A DNA stretch of 64,000 nucleotides from Cephalopachus bancanus (Eukaryota > Chordata > Mammalia > Primates > Tarsiidae). The notes under the pieces were generated by a model. It saw only the letters and a list, made by a program, of their open reading frames with translations. It had not been told where the DNA came from and did not search any database. Made by a program: the position numbers and the translations under genes. The DNA is taken from the NCBI GenBank assembly GCA_027257055.1, contig JAPVLO010000059.1, positions 1,364,001 to 1,428,000 on the forward strand. Reading direction: 5' to 3'. Numbering within the stretch: the stretch's first letter is position 1; each line of letters opens with the position of its first letter. Below are positions 43,991 through 55,115 of the stretch, one piece after another.

Positions 43991-44369
43991 TGGGCTTCAT
44001 ACACTCATACCTATGTGGCGAGTCATCAGGTACAGGCTCTTCATCCAGGTTGCCTCCTTTTCCTGTGCGACCAGCTCTGTGAATGGCACCCCCACTCAAG
44101 GAACCTGAAGTCATCCTTGCTGCCTCCCTCACTGCTCACTGTTACCTCAGCTGCCAAGGTGGCTGTGTTGTCTCCAGCCTTGCCCTTCCCCTCCAGTCTA
44201 CTTCCGACATACAGCCAGAGGGAACCAATCCCACTAGAAGGTTTTTATTAATAAGATGAGCACTGCAAGAGAAGACTGAATACAGACTACACTGAATATC
44301 CTGCCAGCAATAGCCTCCATCTATCTCTCTATCTATCTGTGTTCCTACCGGGGTAGTCCTCTTGTTAAG
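43991..44369. other. Unique sequence
   Basis: A short TCTATC run lies at about 44320-44338. No gene. Confidence 0.4.
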
Positions 44370-44805
44370 TCATGTCCAATTTTCTTCTCTCTTGCCCCAT
44401 GTTTTAATTTACGGGACTGTCTTTCTATCTGGAAACCCCACTTCCCACTTGTACCACTCAGTCCCCAGTTATCCTTCTCTCCTCTCCCCTCTACCACCCA
44501 CCATTTACTTGCCTAACTCCTACCAATTCTTGGAAGCTCAGCTTGGAGTCACCTCCTCTAGGAAGCCTTGTGTGCTTGGAGTCACCTCCTCTAGGAAGCC
44601 TGATCACCTAAGTGTGAGCTGGGTGTGAGTCCTCTTGGTCACAGTAGCATTCTCTTTTGCCCCCTCGCTGTTCTGCATGACACTGTGCCTCAATTGTCAG
44701 ACATGTGACTGTTCCTCAGTAGACTCTACTCACTGCTAGGTTCTCTATGCCTTGCAAAGCTTTGTTGGGCACATGGTAGATGCCTCTTGAACATTAGCTG
44801 CAGAA
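44370..44805 (+). mobile_element. L2 LINE 3' end
   Basis: 'ttgcctaactcctaccaattcttgg', 'agctcagcttggagtcacctcc', 'taggaagcct' and later 'gactctactcactgctagg' with 'gggcacatggtagatgcc' follow the L2 3' region in order. It carries an internal tandem duplication at 44541-44601. Confidence 0.75.
44541..44601 (+). repeat. 33-bp tandem duplication inside L2
   Basis: A unit beginning GCTTGGAGTCACC at 44541 is repeated from 44574, with 28 bases identical. It covers the conserved L2 block before 'aggaagcc'. Confidence 0.92.
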
Positions 44806-45698
44806 TGTTGGCTTTTCATATTGAAGGCAAAGGAAAATAATGCTCAGGTACTGGACTAAAAGACCTTATTCTAAAAAATAGGATTTTTTGGATACCAGAT
44901 TTTAAATATCATATGGGGGAAAAGATATAACTATTGGAAAGAACTAGAACCTTCAAATATACATGAAACAAGCTACATGTATTGTAAAATAAGGGTCATG
45001 GTTCTGTCTGTTCCAAGTGTGCACAAAATCACAAACTTTTCATCAAGAAGTAAATATTTAAAAACAAGAAAATGACTATGAGTGCTGGGAGGATTTGGCT
45101 AGGAATGTGAGTTAAGGGGTGGGGGGCAGGTGGTAAATGAGAGTACGTTAGGTTCTGTGGGTTCGAGCAGGCTTAGTGAGGTATTGGTCTGCATGGGAAT
45201 TGTGTTTTATTTTTAAAAATACTTTCTCAAGAGAATATTCATTAGGGAGTTCAATCTTTTCCTCCCTGTTCTGTGTTGCAAACACAATCCAATTCTGGAA
45301 TCCGAGCTGAGAGGAGTGTTAAGGAATAAGAGTCAGTGAGCAGATCTGGGGATGCATAAGTGTCCCACAGGCCTTGCGGTTGGTGGGTGAGTGTCTGAGT
45401 GGTTGTGGTCTATCTGCTGGGCAGAGAAACTGGTTTGGATGATGGTATTCCTTTCAATGACTCCTAGGGAATGATTCCTGGTGTCTATTGATGTGTGCCT
45501 GAATCATGGGTTTGTTTCTACCACTGGAGTGTCTCCACTTGTGATCAGAAAATAAGGCAGCATGGGGACTCTGAGCCTGGATCTATCCAAATTCCTCAAG
45601 TAGGAGATGAGGTTGCCATTTTCTAACTCTGAATGATCACAGGCCTTTGCATGATATTTATTATAATAATAAAAAAACCTTGTTGGTAGGTAGGTCGG
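44806..45698. other. Unique intergenic sequence
   Basis: Contains a G-rich stretch (45115-45131). No gene. Confidence 0.45.
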
Positions 45699-46141
45699 TG
45701 TCTTAGTCTGTTGCATGTTGCTATATACAGAATACCTTAGACTGGGTCATTTATAAAGAAAGGAGGTTTATTTGGCTCACAATTCTGGAGGCTGAAAGTT
45801 CAAGATTTGGTAGCTACATCTGGTGAGGGCCTTAGGCTGTTTCCACTAATGGCAGAAATCAGAAGGGGAGCTGGCATGTGCAGAGAATGCATGGCAAGAG
45901 AGGAAGCAAGACAGGGAAACCATGGAGGCCAGACTTATTTTAACAACCTGCTCTCCCAGAGACTAATCCATTCCCAAGAAAGTGAGAACTTACTCCCTGC
46001 AAAGGCATTAATCTTCTCACGAGAGATCTGCTCCCATGACTCAAGCACTTTTCACTAGGCCCCACCTCCTAATACTGCCACGTTGAGGATAAAATTTCAA
46101 CATGAGTTTTGGTGGGGTTAAGTAGACAGACTGTCTGACAG
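45699..46141 (-). mobile_element. MST/THE1-like LTR (ERVL-MaLR)
   Basis: 'tgtcttagtctgttgcatg', 'gactgggtcatttataaagaaagg', 'ctggtgagggccttaggctg', 'cttactccctgcaaaggc', 'tgctcccatgactcaagcac' and 'aatttcaacatgag' match a MaLR LTR read from its 3' end. Complete or nearly so. Solitary. Confidence 0.8.
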
Positions 46142-48479
46142 AAAAATAGATGGATAGACTAATGAGTGGTTATAACTATGCAGGGAGATGTGTAGGTAGA
46201 TAAAAGAAGCCTTTATAAAGAGTGCAATAAGGGAAATATTCTTTCATGTCACTTGTTTACAATTTATTAAAAGTCAAATGCTGGTTAGGTAGTGTTCCAT
46301 AATTATTAACCAGAAGGTCTAAATAAATTCTACCAAAGATATAATCAACTTAACCCAACCAGTGAAACATCTTTAGTTGATTCATTTAATCAACAATTGA
46401 TTAATACATCATTTAGAATGAAGTGTCACAAAGGGGAGGTTGACAAACTTAAAACCCTTTTGTCTAGTTATAAGAGATTTTTCTCAAGAAACGAGAGCTC
46501 ATTTCTCCTGTGACAACACAATTTCTCTCCACTTATAAAAAGACATAAGCCACATAATGAGCAGATTAGGCACAGAATCACCAACAAAGTAATGCACCTG
46601 CTAAAGCAATTAGCCCATGTACTTTCCTCCTGGGAGAAGCAGACACAGGTTACGTGCAGAATGCAAGGGCAGCACATGAACTAAGCAGCATGCTTTGGCC
46701 ATAACATCATATCTGTGGTTTGGCTGACTTCAGAGAGTATTAAGGAAGACGAGGAATGGTTTTGGTTCAGTCCAAAGCACCAGCAGTTCTTCCTTTCCAC
46801 CTGCATGTGCATGCATAATCTGTCAATCCCAAACACCTTTCTCTTCTCTGAAACATAGCTCCCCTGTTCCTTTACAGGGCCATTTCTTCCCCACTCTATG
46901 TGGTTCTCATAAGGGCTGCTAACCATAGAGACTAATTTCAGCAGGGGCACAAAATTCAAGTGGGCCAGTAATAGTTGGCCCAGGCCATGAGTTAAGCCAA
47001 TTAAAGTTCTTTCCTGGGACTTTTTAAAGGGAGCATTTACTTTTCTTCTTTAGTTGGAAAGCTATGTGGATTGGTCATTTGGGAGAACAAATCCCACATG
47101 TAGAAAGGAACAGAAGTAAGAAACAGTCAGAAAAGGAGGAGGTCAGAGTCTAGATAATATTTGAATCTCCAAACGCCCCTGTCAACTTCACTGACTCTCC
47201 CCTTTCTGAGACTTGACTGTTCAGTATGTCCTTGGCATCCTTTCAATACATACCATTGTATTAGGCTAGTGGCCTATGTTTTTGTCACTGGCAAAGAAAT
47301 GAGTCCTGAATAACTTTTCTTCATCTACACCCAGTTACTCATTAACTACATTATGGATTCATAGGGCCCAAAACATGCTCTTAAAGATCGCATGCTCTGT
47401 GGGGGAGGCTGAAAAGACAATAGTGACACGGTTTGGTTAGGACGATGATGAAACGTGAAAGCATCTGTCAAACATGAACTCGGTTCAGGTTGCAGTATGG
47501 TAACTTTTCCTAAAATAACTCTTAACGTGCTTTCCTTGTGTTCCACAGTGTGAACTGATGTTTCAGTTAAAATAGTTTAAAAAAATTTTTAAGCTTTCTT
47601 CATCAAACAAGTATCGAAAACATCAAGTTAAACAAAAGCAAGAAGAGTTCTTTGCTGCAGAACTTGTCAGAGACTATAATTTTAATGTACTTCGTAGTAT
47701 CATAGAAATTGACTATGCAGGGATTCCCAAAGTTCCTGAGAAAAAAATTGCATTTTTCTTGCAATGTTTGATTAAACTTCAGAGAAACAGTGCTCCTTAG
47801 AACACAATTTGGAAACTCCACACTAGATCATTATGTGTGTCTAACTTCTTGGTATAAGTAGGCATGGGAGAAGCTCTGAATTAGTTGAGTCCTAAGGCAT
47901 AAGCTCTTATCTGGAGCTCCTAAGCTCTGGACAAGTGGAGTCCCTCTCTGCCACCATTGTGGAATGTATATCAGAGCAAATCTTCCTTCTTGTTGGAATC
48001 AAGAGGCACGTTAAGCCCTCAAAAGGATTTCCTGTGCTACAATATGAAAAGCCATTTTCTTTTCTGTAAGTCCAAGGTGGCATTACAAAATGAGCAATGA
48101 ATATCATCTATGTAGATGTTAGAGGTATGGACCGTAGGTGTTGATAGCAAACATTTCCACTCTTGTTCACTTTCTTTGACCCTTAAAAAAAATCATGGAA
48201 ACTCACATTTTGATTTTTTCCTTTTCATCATAAATATGTTTGTAACAAGATATTTCTTCAGTCACAGCACCCTGCTAGGAAGGAATGCAGATAGGAAGGC
48301 TGAGATTAAATGCCAATGGCAGATAAAGGAGTTTCCTTCCTCTTGTCTCCAACATTTAGTTCTGACAGTGCGATGGACATTTGAGAACTGAAATTTAGGC
48401 AGTAGAGGAATTTCTGTACACTCACCCTAATACTGTGGCAGTGGAAGGTCACCAGAATGCAGCCTCCACTTTATAGGAA
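46142..48479. other. Unique intergenic sequence
   Basis: About 2.3 kb in which I recognise no repeat family and no gene. Short frames at 46468-46959 and 47346-48107 have no family features. Confidence 0.45.
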
Positions 48480-48690
48480 GTGGAAGCCCACATTTTCCAT
48501 TTATGCTCTGGTTCAGTGTCTTATTTCGGCATATTTTTATGCTTTTGCTATTTATTGATTTAACCAATGTGAATCACTCTTCGGCAAACAGAGCCATGTT
48601 AATGCGTTAAAAGCTCATTATAAGGATAATGGACACAGAGTAAAAAGGAATCAAATGATGTGAGTGTAAAAGGTTTTTCCCTAGACAGCT
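48480..48690. promoter_or_regulatory. Candidate conserved noncoding element
   Basis: Repeat-free block with 'cttatttcggcatatttttatg', 'gatttaaccaatgtgaatcac' (CCAAT-type and paired/homeodomain-like), 'cttcggcaaacagagc' and 'aatgcgttaaaagctcattat'. It retains CpGs in AT-rich context. Inference from sequence character only. Confidence 0.3.
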
Positions 48691-49462
48691 GAAAATAAAT
48701 TGAAAACAAATTCAATTAAAATAACATTCAACCTTTTTATTCCTTCCATGATGTGATTCCTCCAGAGGAGGTGCTCAAAGCTAACACAGTGCTCTGAAGG
48801 CCTCCTACACCAGATAGAGCTGGGCAGACCAAGGTAGAACTTGTGCCCACATGGGGTTGATTTAGGAAGCTGCTCTCTAGAGCCATGCATTTCTGCCTCC
48901 CCCCGATAATCTCTACATCTGTTTGCCATATCCCATTCTGCTTTCTTTTAGTTAGAATTCATGCGGACTCCATGAAGTGAGGCAAAGTTCCCATCATCTG
49001 ATGCCCTTCCTTCATCTCAATCTTCTGCCCCAAGCTGAAATCTTGGTCCCCTCCTCTGCACACCCCTGCTGCTGCTTTAGTTCCCAGCACAGTCATGCTT
49101 CCCCTGTCCACAAGGATTTTCAAGCTAGACCTGAGAGTTTTGCACGTTTTTCTTCCTTTACTTTCTCTCTCTCTTGTTTTTTATTCTATAAGTAATACTT
49201 TATCTTTTAACATGACAAAGGACTCGGTGGTATGTTTTAAAAGGAAATATTCTCTTTCCTGTCATTCCCTCTAGTCATTGCTGCCCTGCCAAAGGTAACC
49301 AAAGTCAGTAGCTGATGTGCTTTGTCAACCTTGACATTTCCTTTTCCCTCAGTACACCACAAAGTACTTTTGATTCTACCTTTAAAATGTTTTCCAAGTC
49401 AGCGCGTTTCTTCCCTTCTTGGTTAAGTGTTGTCTTAGTCATTGTCGCCCCTTATGAGGTAT
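48691..49462. other. Unique intergenic sequence
   Basis: No gene or named repeat recognised. Confidence 0.45.
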
Positions 49463-49910
49463 ATTTATTTCTTAGGGCTGCTGTAACAAAGTACCACAAA
49501 CTGGGTGACTGAAGGCAACAGAAATTTATTCTCAACCGTTCTGGAGGCTAGAAGTCTGAAAATCAAAGTGTTGGTAGGACCAGCTCCCTCTGAAACCTGT
49601 AGAGAAATCTTCCCTTGCCTCTTGCTAGCTTCTGGTGGTTGACTGGCAATACAGGGCCTTCCTTGGCATGCAGCTACTTCACCCCAAGTTCTGCCTTCAC
49701 TGTCACCTGGGCTTGTCCCTGTGTGTCTGTCTTCACATGATCATCTTTTTATAAGAACACCAGACATTTGGACCTTATTCCAACATGACCTCATCTTAAT
49801 AAATTATATCTGCAATGATCCTATTTCCAAATAAGGCAGCATTCTGAGAGGCTAGGGGTTAGGGCTTCAACATACTGTGGGGTATGGGAGACAACATTCA
49901 ACCCATAACA
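49463..49910 (-). mobile_element. MLT1-type LTR (ERVL-MaLR), minus strand
   Basis: 'gtattttatt' type start at 'atttcttagggctgctgtaac', then 'caaagtaccacaaactgggtg', 'attctcaaccgttctggaggc', 'gtgtctgtcttcacatgatc', 'ttataagaacaccagac', 'cctatttccaaataaggc' and 'attcaacccataaca'. Reverse-complement MLT1 order throughout. A short extra segment lies at the left, around 49437-49462. Confidence 0.82.
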
Positions 49911-49982
49911 CAAGGCTACAGTGGACTAACCTCTGACTGTCCCAAACAGGATCTGCATGGCCTGAGGAAGAGTTCCATTTAC

Positions 49983-50270
49983 TTTTTTTTTTTTGAGTTG
50001 GAGTCTCTCACTCGGTCGCCCAGACTGGAGTGCAGTGGCCGCTCTTGGCCACTGCAGCCTCGTCTGCTGGGCTCCGGCGATCTTTCCGCCTCAGCCTTCC
50101 GAGTAGCCGGAATTACAGGCATGCACTACCACGTCTGGCTGATGTTTTGATTTATTGTAGAGATGAGGTCTCGCTGCCCAGGTGGGTCTCGAACTCGCGG
50201 TCTCAGGCAATCCACTCACCTCAGCCTCCCAAAGGCGTGGGATTACAGGCTGAGCCACCGAGCCCGGCTG
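49983..50270 (-). mobile_element. Alu SINE, divergent subfamily, copy 4 (CpG-rich)
   Basis: Reverse-strand copy with the diagnostic 'ccactgcagcctcgtctgctggg', 'ttccgagtagccggaatt', 'gatttattgtagagatgagg' and 'ggattacaggctgagccacc'. Many CpGs survive, so it is probably the youngest of the four. Target duplication 'agttcca(t/c)tt' with flanks is at 49971-49982 and 50271-50282 (about 10 of 12). Confidence 0.93.
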
Positions 50271-50319
50271 AGTTCCACTTTCAGTGAGACACAGGCGCAT
50301 CTCTCCTAAAAGCCCGCAA

Positions 50320-50960
50320 AAGGTTTCCATTCATTGTACCTAAGGTAAAATTCAAACTCCTTGACACAGCTCATGAGGCTCTGTTGGATCAGGATTGTGC
50401 TCAGTTCTGCTACTGAAGGCCTTTACCTGTGGCCCCTCTAACCTCAGACTCCCTCTGTCCCACCCCACCCACCCCCATTCTTTGCTAGGTTTGCCTTCCT
50501 TCTCCATCAGATCACACCTCACATGTTTCTTCCCTGACCCCTTTTAAGCCTCTCCCCCGTGCTGCCTGCTTTTCTTTCACTCTCCTCCTGCATGCTTATC
50601 TCACTGTACTTACATCATGATCAGGGCATTTGTTTAACATCTGTCTTACACACAGGGATTGGCTAACTGTGGCTCATCGGCCATATTGGGCCTGTGGCCT
50701 GTTTTTGAAAGACTTTCGAGATAAGAATGGTTTTTACAATTTTAAGGGTCATTAAAAACAAATAAACAACAAAGGCAAAGAAAAATATGCTGCAGAGACT
50801 GCATGTGGCCCACAAAGCCTCTCATATTGACACTCTGGCTCTTTATAGAAAAGTTTGCTGATCCCTGGTCTTACCCTGCCAACTCCCCGGGCATCAGATC
50901 TTGTCTGTTTGTTCACTGCTGTATGTGAAAGACCTTGTAAAGGGTTTGACACTTAGTAAG
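50320..50960 (+). mobile_element. L2 LINE 3' end, split by a hAT element
   Basis: 'gtaaaattcaaactccttgac', 'ggcccctctaacctcagactcc', 'atgtttcttccctgacccc', 'atgcttatctcactgtac', then after the hAT insert 'gcatcagatcttgtctgtttgttcactgc' and 'agggtttgacacttagtaagg'. L2 3' order is kept across the insert. Confidence 0.75.
50650..50866. mobile_element. hAT-Charlie-type nonautonomous transposon in L2
   Basis: 'cagggattggctaactgtggc' and 'tgtggcctgtttttgaaag' at one end and 'gtttgctgatccctg' at the other are imperfect inverted ends of a common hAT/MER family. The internal block 'gactgcatgtggcccacaaagcc' fits. Likely 8-bp target duplication '(t/g)gtcttac' is at 50642-50649 and 50867-50874 with one mismatch. 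Confidence 0.72.
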
Positions 50961-52439
50961 GTCCCTAGTAGATATATGGTGGTGAAATGAAGGACTTTTT
51001 CAATGAATGGTTGATTCCTCCTGACAGTTGAGCTAAGAGAAGCCAATTATTTAATAACTACCGGAAAGAGTTCCATGAGAGTAGATACAAAATTTTGATA
51101 CTCTGATAATTGAGTAATTTAGTAACTAGCAAGGACTGGTGATGTTTTGAACAGTGGTCTAGGAAGGAGACTGATTGGGGTCTTCTCTTGGGAAACTCAT
51201 CTAGAGAAGAAGAGATGCAAATGTGGTAGTTTTTAACCAGGGAATCACTTGTTAAAGCGGTGAGAAATTTGAACAGTGGATTGCTGAAGGTTTCATTGCT
51301 CCTTGGTGGGGAGAGGAAGAGGTAAAGACAGGAAATACTCTAATCTAATTTTATATTATCAACACAAACACTTTTCTGCTGGAGACAGATAAGTCTTCCC
51401 CAAATGGTTGTTTTGCTTCTGGCACAAACAGGACCATTTCTCATGAGCCAGTCTCTGGATTTGCTGCCCTCAAAGTCCAGACAGTGAAGGACAAAACAAA
51501 ACTTTAAGTGTCATCAAGTCAAGCCCAAGTGAGAAAGCTCATTGTACCGTGCAGCCCATGGAAGTGACGCCTCTAGTTAGACAAAGTGCTTAACCCTCAG
51601 TCAGCCACTGCCTCTCACCACAAGCCGTGTACTTATGACTGCCATTTGAAATTCCACCTCAACTTGTATTATTTTCAGGTTGCTGCAATTTTAACGCCTA
51701 TTTTCAGAAGCAGGATGAATCTGAGATACACAGTCTGCTGGCTGACTAGCTTCTTCAAATTCAATGATTTCAAAATTTCTCCTAGTGAATTTTAAGGAGT
51801 AGAGCTTAAGGGTAACATTAAACTGTGTAGGAGGTCTTTGTTTTCCCAACTTTTGGCTAAAATTGAATCAGTTAATCTTAGACTTACTGTACGCCTTTCT
51901 ACCAGAACTTACCAGGATTGTTTTTCCAGACAGTATTTAGATTTTCTTTTCAATGTCAGCCCTTGGGAGGTGACTTTGTCCACCAAATGGACACTGGCTT
52001 TATGACACAGTTGGAAACACTCTTCCTTCCTTCTCAGCTCTCTGCTTCAGGCCACCCCCACCCGGAAGCCTTTCTTTAACACTAAGCTAGACATGCCTCT
52101 TTTTTGAGGCTCCTATCCCTCCCCAAAAAGAACGATCAAAGCAAGTGCCCAAGTTTGTGGAATATTTAAAATTTAAAATATGTCATTTGTGTATCACAAT
52201 ATAAAATGCAATGAAGCTCAAATTCATTGATTCACAAGAAGGAGGAGAATTCATTTCATAGAAAGTACTCGTAGAATAGAAGCTGAGTCCAGCAGTTTGG
52301 TGGTGAGGTCCTGGCAAGGCACTTGATTAGCGTCGTAAGATGGGGTTGTGTTTGTCTGTCCATACCTTTGTGGGTCCACAGCACTGGGAATGGGAGGCCC
52401 CTTGAAATGAGGAGCCTGGCCAAACACCTGCTGGTTCTT
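50961..52439. other. Unique intergenic sequence
   Basis: No gene or named repeat recognised. Confidence 0.45.
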
Positions 52440-52655
52440 CTCTGTTACCATTTCTGTCTTCTTCATTGTCCTCCAGCACAGTGTCTGTTTATTTCCTTTA
52501 GAGCATGTCTTCTAATTTTAATGATTTTACTTGTGTTCTGTCTCCCGCCCCCACTAGACTGTAAGCTCCATGAGAGTTGGGTGCTTATAGTACAATCTAT
52601 TGGTCTCCCAGCATCCTCGGTGCCTGGCCTCTGGTGGGCTCTGTGAGAGTGAACG
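52440..52655 (+). mobile_element. L2 LINE 3' end fragment
   Basis: 'ccactagactgtaagctccatgag', 'tgtctcccagc'-type block at 'ggtctcccagcatcc' and 'ggtgcctggcc' are the terminal L2 landmarks in order. Confidence 0.75.
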
Positions 52656-53140
52656 TGCCATCATCAGGGTCTGCCAGTGGTGGGGATAGGTGGCTGTGAG
52701 CAGTCCACCCCACCCAAGGGCAAGTAAGATGGTCCACCAGCCCTGCCACACTGGGCACTGGGTGAACACCAAAGCCAATTCACTGGTCTGGCAATGGAGC
52801 CTACATGCTAGTTGGGTTTAGCTCCACTGAGCTCTACTTGGCTATATAGGCCCATGATTGAGCAATCTTGTTCAATTTCAAGACCTTGAACGTGAAGGAT
52901 TATGCAGGTCATTTGACCCCTCATCTTTGTTTTCCTGTTGTTCTCTATACTGTCTCATCCTTGATTCTCCATGGTTCCCTGTCCTTCCACTTCCCAGAAC
53001 CACCTCCTTCTACTTAGCCATCAGTGATCCTTGATCTCAATGTTGGGTCACCATTGTCAGTACAGGTGAGCCAGTTTTCTGGGACATCTCTGCTGGTGAT
53101 CATAAGACTCCATCATGTCAGTGATCTTTTCATCCTACTG
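52656..53140. other. Unique intergenic sequence
   Basis: Nothing recognised. Confidence 0.45.
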
Positions 53141-53687
53141 CAGTAGAGTAGGCCCCACTTATCCTCAGGGGATACATTCCAAGAACATCAGTGGATGCCT
53201 GAAACCATGGATAGTACCAAACCCTATATGCACTATGTTTTTTTTCTATACATACATACCTGTGATAAAGTTTAATTTATAAATTAGTCACAGTAAGAGA
53301 TTAACAACAACAATAATAAAGTAGAACAATGCTAAAAATATGCCAGGATCTCTACTTTTACACTTTGGGGCTATGATAAAGTAAAATAAAGATTGCTTGA
53401 ACATAAGCACTATGGTACGGCAACATTCAATCTGATAACCAAGACAGCTATGAAGTGACTAAGAGGCAGGTGGTGTAGACGCTTGGATCTGCTAGACAAA
53501 GGGAAGATCCATGTCCTGGGCAAGATGGAGCAGGACAGTGTGGGCTTTCATCACATTCAGAATAGCATGCAATTTCAAACTTATAAGTTGTTCATTTCTG
53601 GAATTTTCCATTTAGTATTTTCTGACCTTGATTGGCCTCAAGCAAGTGAAACCATAAAAACAAAATTTCAGATAAGGAATACTACTG
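53141..53687. mobile_element. Tigger-family (MER2-like) nonautonomous DNA transposon
   Basis: Ends are CAGTAGAGTAGGCC... and, in reverse, CAGTAGTATTCCTTATC, imperfect inverted repeats with TA directly to the right. Inner blocks 'gatgcctgaaaccatggatag', 'gataaagtttaatttataaatt', 'cacagtaagagattaacaac' and 'aaccaagacagctatgaagtg' belong to this pogo/Tigger group. No usable transposase frame remains. Confidence 0.8.
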
Positions 53688-53739
53688 TATTTGGTCTTTC
53701 AGTGTTAATTAAGTATTTAAATCAACTATAGGAATTGGA

Positions 53740-53965
53740 AGTATGAATTCTGTGGCCAGGTAGGCTTGGTTCAAGTCCCAGCTCCACCATTAGCTATCTG
53801 TGAATCTTTAAGTTGTTGAAACTGTCTGTGCCTCAGTTTTCTCACATGTAAAATAAGGATGGTAATAGTATCTTCCTTGTAGAGTTGTTGTGAGGCTTCA
53901 GTGCAAGAATAGATGGAAGTACACATGACAATACCTTGCTCATATGAGGTGCTCGATATGAGTCA
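53740..53965 (+). mobile_element. MIR SINE, near full length
   Basis: 'ggcttggttcaagtcccagctcc', 'accattagctatctgtg', 'ctgtgcctcagttttctcac', 'gtaaaataaggatggtaatag', 'agttgttgtgaggcttcagtg' and 'atatgaggtgctcg' give the full MIR order. Confidence 0.9.
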
Positions 53966-54621
53966 GCTTCTATATCATTTGTCTCAAAGACAGTCTCCCA
54001 AAGGCTCCTCTTGCTAGGTGCTTAGAGCCTTCTATTGTGTGTGAAACTTTCTCTGTGTGGAAATTGTCTGTTTAAAATGAGGACCTGGCCTGAGCTGCTC
54101 CCTGCCTAGGAGAGGTAGAACCCTGTGCTGTGAACCTGGGGGAGGTCACCATCTCTCTTCACCCAGCTTGATGGGGGCAAGTCATAGCCTGTCTTCCTGA
54201 TGGGCTGCTTTGTCTCACACATGGCTGAGACCCTGGGAGAGGAAGAGAAAAACAGAGGAAACCTGGAGACTGTGGCAGCCTAAGCCCCAGTAGAGGCCAG
54301 AAAGCAGCAGGCTCTGGTAGACTGTCAGGCCGGGAATCGGGCAAAACACCAAAGGGCAGAGTGATTAGGACTTCAGTCTCTTCTCTGCTGAATTATCATC
54401 AGCTTCTAGAGTTGCAAAGGCAGGTGTTGTCCTGAGACAGACCAGGGCCAAATGTCACATGTGCAGCATCATAGCAGTGGGATTCAAGCTGTGACCCTCC
54501 AGAGACCCAATGATAACTGGGCCCTCCATGCCCCTTGGATCTCAAACCACTGGGCAGATGACTCTCAGTTGGGTAATTATGGTTCTGTGATCAGCTTCCC
54601 TCGAGCAGTTCTCCAAAGCGG
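53966..54621. other. Unique intergenic sequence
   Basis: No named repeat. A 61-residue minus frame (54159-54344) is Pro/Leu-rich without family motif. Confidence 0.45.
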
Positions 54622-54635
54622 CCAGCAGATGGCGG
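54622..54635 (+). promoter_or_regulatory. Candidate CTCF-binding site
   Basis: 'ccagcagatggcgg' matches the core CTCF consensus CCASYAGRKGGC followed by G-rich bases. It lies in a locally CpG-rich unique stretch (about 54600-54710). Occupancy cannot be judged from sequence. Confidence 0.5.
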
Positions 54636-55014
54636 AGTTTGTCCTGTGTTCCAGTCAGAGTACTCCACGGGCGTTGTGTTTTCACTGCCGAGAACCCGGC
54701 AGGACAAGCACCCTAACATTTTGAATTTAAAAGATAGCAGTCAAAATACCCTGGAGACCAAGTTTGGAGAGCTTTTTAGTTGTTGTTGTTGTTGTTTTCA
54801 GACACAAGATGAAATATGCATTAAAATTTACAAAACACTTTTGCATTCATTATCTCACACACAAACAAGGAAAAAGATCAAAATCAATTTTAACCCCCTT
54901 TTGGAAAATAGGTAGGCTACAGCTGAGTCTTCCATCTGCATATGATTGTTAGATTTTAAATTGGATAATTCAACGTTAGTTTATGTGACAATACTATTGT
55001 TGCCGTAATGAAAT
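54636..55014. other. Unique sequence with (GTT)n
   Basis: A (GTT)n run lies at about 54779-54796. No gene. Confidence 0.45.
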
Positions 55015-55115
55015 TGATAATGAGAATAACAGAAATAATAGCTTCTATTTATTAAATGCCACTATGGGATAAGCGTTTTCTATGCATTATCTTGTTTAAT
55101 CCACAGAATGATAAC
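55015..55115 (-). mobile_element. MIR SINE fragment
   Basis: 'aatagcttctatttattaaatgcc', 'actatgggataagcgttttc', 'atgcattatcttgtttaatcc' follow the reverse strand of the MIR 3' part. Confidence 0.7.

Noticed and set aside
43734..44132. 132-residue minus frame
   Set aside because: Antisense of a MaLR-like LTR; no protein features.
49983..50330. Several overlapping 79-88 residue frames
   Set aside because: They are readings of one Alu in different frames.
54779..54796. (GTT)n run considered as a coding trinucleotide repeat
   Set aside because: It sits in short overlapping frames with no gene context.
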